DNA of 33,264 nt, taken from assembly GCA_964058845.1 (NCBI GenBank), contig CAXKVR010000517.1, positions 1 through 33,264 on the forward strand. The letters are read 5' to 3'. Below are positions 30,992 to 33,264 of the stretch, piece by piece. The notes below the pieces were generated by a model. It searched no databases. It had not been told where the DNA came from and worked only from the letters and a program-made list of their open reading frames with translations. Numbering within the stretch: the first letter of the stretch is position 1; every line of letters starts with the position of its first letter. A program made the translations under genes and the position numbers. The DNA is from Carex sylvatica (lineage: Eukaryota > Streptophyta > Magnoliopsida > Poales > Cyperaceae).

Positions 30992-32151
30992 TTGGAAGTC
31001 TCTTTAAAGATCAAATTGACATTGATTAAGCATTTTAATTTGGAGCTTCATCAGATGGATGTTAAAACTGTGTTTCTTAATAGTAATATTGAAGAAACAA
31101 TTTATATGGTGCAACCAGAAAACTATGTATCAGGAGATGCAAAGTCTATGGTATGCAAACTTAAAAAAATAAAAAATAAAAAAAATCCATCTATGGGCTA
31201 AAACAGGCGTCTCATCAGTGGTATTACAAATTTCACAATGTGATTGTCACATTTGGATTCAAGTCTAACATTGTGGATGAGTGTATATATCTCAAGTTCC
31301 GTGGGAGTAAATTTGTGCTTTTGGTTTTATATGTCGATGACATTTTGCTTGCGAGTAATGATATAAGTATGTTGCAACAAACTAAGAACTTTCTGATGAA
31401 GAATTTTGATATGAAAGATCTTAGTGATGCATCATTTGTCCTAGGGATAGAAATACTGAGGAATAGAACCCAAGGTATATTAGGATTATCTCAAAGAAAT
31501 TATATCGATAAGGTTTTGGCAAGATATGTCATGCATGACTATAAACTAAGAAATACCCCTGTGGCAAAGGGAGACAAGTTCGGTCTAAATCAACGCCTCT
31601 TGAGGCACCTTAAGTGAACAAAAGATCATATACTCACGTATCAGAAATCGGAGAAGCTAGAGGTCATTGGCTATACCGACTCTGATTTTGGAGGATGTCA
31701 TGATAGCATGAAATCAACATCTGGCTACATTTACATGTTAGCCAGAGGAGCCATTTCATGGAAGAGTGCAAAACAATCCTTTGTTGTATCTTCCACCATG
31801 GCGACATAATTTGTGGCATGCTATGAGACATCAAATCATGGTGTTTAGCTACAGAATTTTGTCACTAGACTTCAAGTGGTGGATTCTATTGAGAGACCAC
31901 TATAATTGTTTTGTGACAACAATTCGGCTGTGCTGTACGCAAATAACAACCGAAGTTCGTCGAAGTCCAAGTACATCGACATCAAGTTCTTAGTTGTAAA
32001 GGAAAGGGTACATAATGGTGAATTGAAAATAGAACATGTAGGAACAGACTCTATGTTAGCAGATCCTCTTACTAACGGATTGACACCGGCTAAATTTGTA
32101 GAGCATGTTGCTCATATGGGTGTAATCTCTATTGAGGATATTCAGTTTTAG
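30992..32151 (+). pseudogene. Copia reverse transcriptase and RNase H remnant
   Basis: The RVT_2 domain starts in mid-protein with HFNLELHQMDVKTVFLN. An A-rich stretch at about 31161-31186 shifts the frame; then SIYGLKQASHQWYYKFHNVI (from about 31188) leads to YVDD at 31330-31341 and LGIEILRNRTQGILGLSQRN. RNase H follows in the same frame (GYTDSDFGG, TSGYIYM, FCDNNSAVLYANN, HVGTDSMLADPLT) to TAG at 32149-32151. In-frame stops at 31615, 31807 and two more near 31847 and 31904 interrupt it. The N-terminal part of RT is missing. Not functional. Confidence 0.9.
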
Positions 32152-32589
32152 TTGGAGTCTATAATTTATAATGTTCTATTTTTCATTGCAATTTTGGATA
32201 TGTAACTTGTGACATGTAACAAGTGTTATATATATTATGAAGTTTTTTGACATTCTGTTTCTCGTTTATGTTTGACCTCTAATTAAGTTAATTTATGAAA
32301 TTCAGTTTCAAGATTTAAGTAGGAGACCAAGTTAGAAATAGGCATGTAAGATCACAATTGCATGTAATTTCTATGCTACACATCCACATCATGATTCATG
32401 TCATTCAGCTGTATTAGTGATGTGATTATTGAGGGTTTAGTTGCGAATAAATGCGACGAATGCCACTTTAGTCCTTTGCTGATATAGTTGATGGACCGAA
32501 TTGGTTTGGGAGTATATAAGGAAGACAGTAAAGAAATGTGCGCACATAAGGAACACAATGCATAATTAAAAAGTCATAACATATTGCTC
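32152..32589 (+). other. Copia 3' untranslated internal region
   Basis: Non-coding sequence between the RNase H stop and the purine tract. Nothing else recognised. Confidence 0.5.
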
Positions 32590-32599
32590 AAGTGGGAGA
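32590..32599 (+). promoter_or_regulatory. Copia polypurine tract
   Basis: AAGTGGGAGA immediately precedes the 3' LTR (one T between), the standard plus-strand primer of plant copia elements. Confidence 0.9.
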
Positions 32600-32600
32600 T

Positions 32601-33264
32601 TGTTGGATTTATTACCAACCTCGTTGGATTTAATGCCAACATTGAGCATATATGTAATCTAATTATGCATTGTTTACTGTCATATATGGTTGTCAATTAA
32701 AGTGATCAAATAAAGAAATAGACAATCAATATATTCATTAGGATATGGTCCACAAATGTGTAGAACAATTTAGGCAAATATCAAATCATTGATGGACTGA
32801 TTCTGAAATTTGCAATTAAGGAAAAACCGATTCTCTAGCTGCTGCACGGATTTTGATGCAGTGGCACGTTTTTTGATGCACGTTTTTTTTAAAGTTGGCA
32901 TGTGGCCAGAAAATCGGTTTAGGGTTAGGGTTTGGCAATATGTCTACCCCTCATCTCTATAAATAGGTTGGTCCCCAAAGCACAAGAATATACGAAAAGT
33001 TGCAGAATTCTCTAGCCGTCATCTAGTAATTCTGTAGCCTTCTCTACTTCTCCCCATTAAAGAATAGAGATGTGAGATCATTAAGAAATTGTGAACACGA
33101 TCTCACAAGGGCAGTCTTGTAGCTTTGGAAGGCTTCATCCTATCACTAAGGAGGCCGTCGACGCTTCAACCTCTACATCTGTACGAAGGTTTTCTTGCCG
33201 CTGTCTCACACAAGTTCATCAACCGCTTTTGAGAGAAGCTTAACGCAAACACACTAATGGAATC
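32601..33264 (+). repeat. Copia 3' LTR (truncated by window end)
   Basis: 664 of an expected 800 bp. It is collinear with 28345-29008 without indels. Confidence 0.95.

Larger units (their letters stand above)
28345..33264 (+). mobile_element. Ty1/copia LTR retrotransposon, young LTRs, defective interior (3' LTR cut by window end)
   Basis: Two direct LTR copies begin at 28345 and 32601. The 5' copy is 800 bp, TGTTGGA...TCCAACA. A tRNA-Met-type primer-binding site and a purine tract are in the expected places. Integrase C-terminal, reverse transcriptase and RNase H remnants occur in copia order. The interior is only 3,456 bp; gag, protease and the integrase core are not recognisable. AACAA (28340-28344) would be the left half of the target duplication; the right half is outside the window. 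Confidence 0.93.

Noticed and set aside
31766..31993. 75-codon ORF overlapping the copia RNase H
   Set aside because: Out of frame with the RNase H motifs; a shadow frame.

Overview
This is plant nuclear DNA, most likely from a eudicot. It shows GT-AG introns, AT-rich intergenic sequence, and plant LINE, CACTA and Ty1/copia elements. The only intact host gene I can support is at the left end: a six-exon aldo-keto reductase (589-3435, plus strand) of the NADPH-dependent aldose/sorbitol 6-phosphate reductase type. Its 311-residue frame is open and its catalytic tetrad is present. Almost everything to the right is layered transposable elements.

Layout. 1-588: upstream region with a ~350 bp foldback (MITE-like) repeat and a CT-rich leader. 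589-3435: the reductase; intron 2 carries a 128 bp tandem duplication. 4272-10179: a near full-length but decayed L1-type LINE bounded by a 9 bp target-site duplication. 10673-28259: a large old CACTA (En/Spm) transposon whose TNP2-type transposase gene is in pieces. Three things sit inside it: a 2,079 bp solo LTR at 14392-16470 (exact 5 bp target duplication, inserted in transposase coding sequence), a minus-strand LINE fragment in a transposase intron (about 18270-18720), and a second, complete-ended CACTA at 19533-26112 (3 bp TTT target duplication). 28345 to the window end: a Ty1/copia element with almost identical LTRs (one difference over 664 bp) but a broken, gag-less interior. Its 3' LTR runs off the window.

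The most interesting object is the inner CACTA. It has no recognisable transposase. On its minus strand it carries short exons that look captured from three unrelated host genes: an A1-type aspartic protease (23012-23102), the activation segment of a protein kinase (22060-22468, two exons) and a USE1-like SNARE (20691-21179, two exons). All five core exons have GT/AG borders and are mutually phase-compatible. They lie downstream, on that strand, of a GC/CpG-rich block that could act as promoter and 5' UTR. This looks like a Pack-CACTA carrying an exon-shuffled chimera. Its ends, and one internal position, are packed with short palindromes that would fold into hairpins.

Protein family names here are from recognition of motifs, without database searches.
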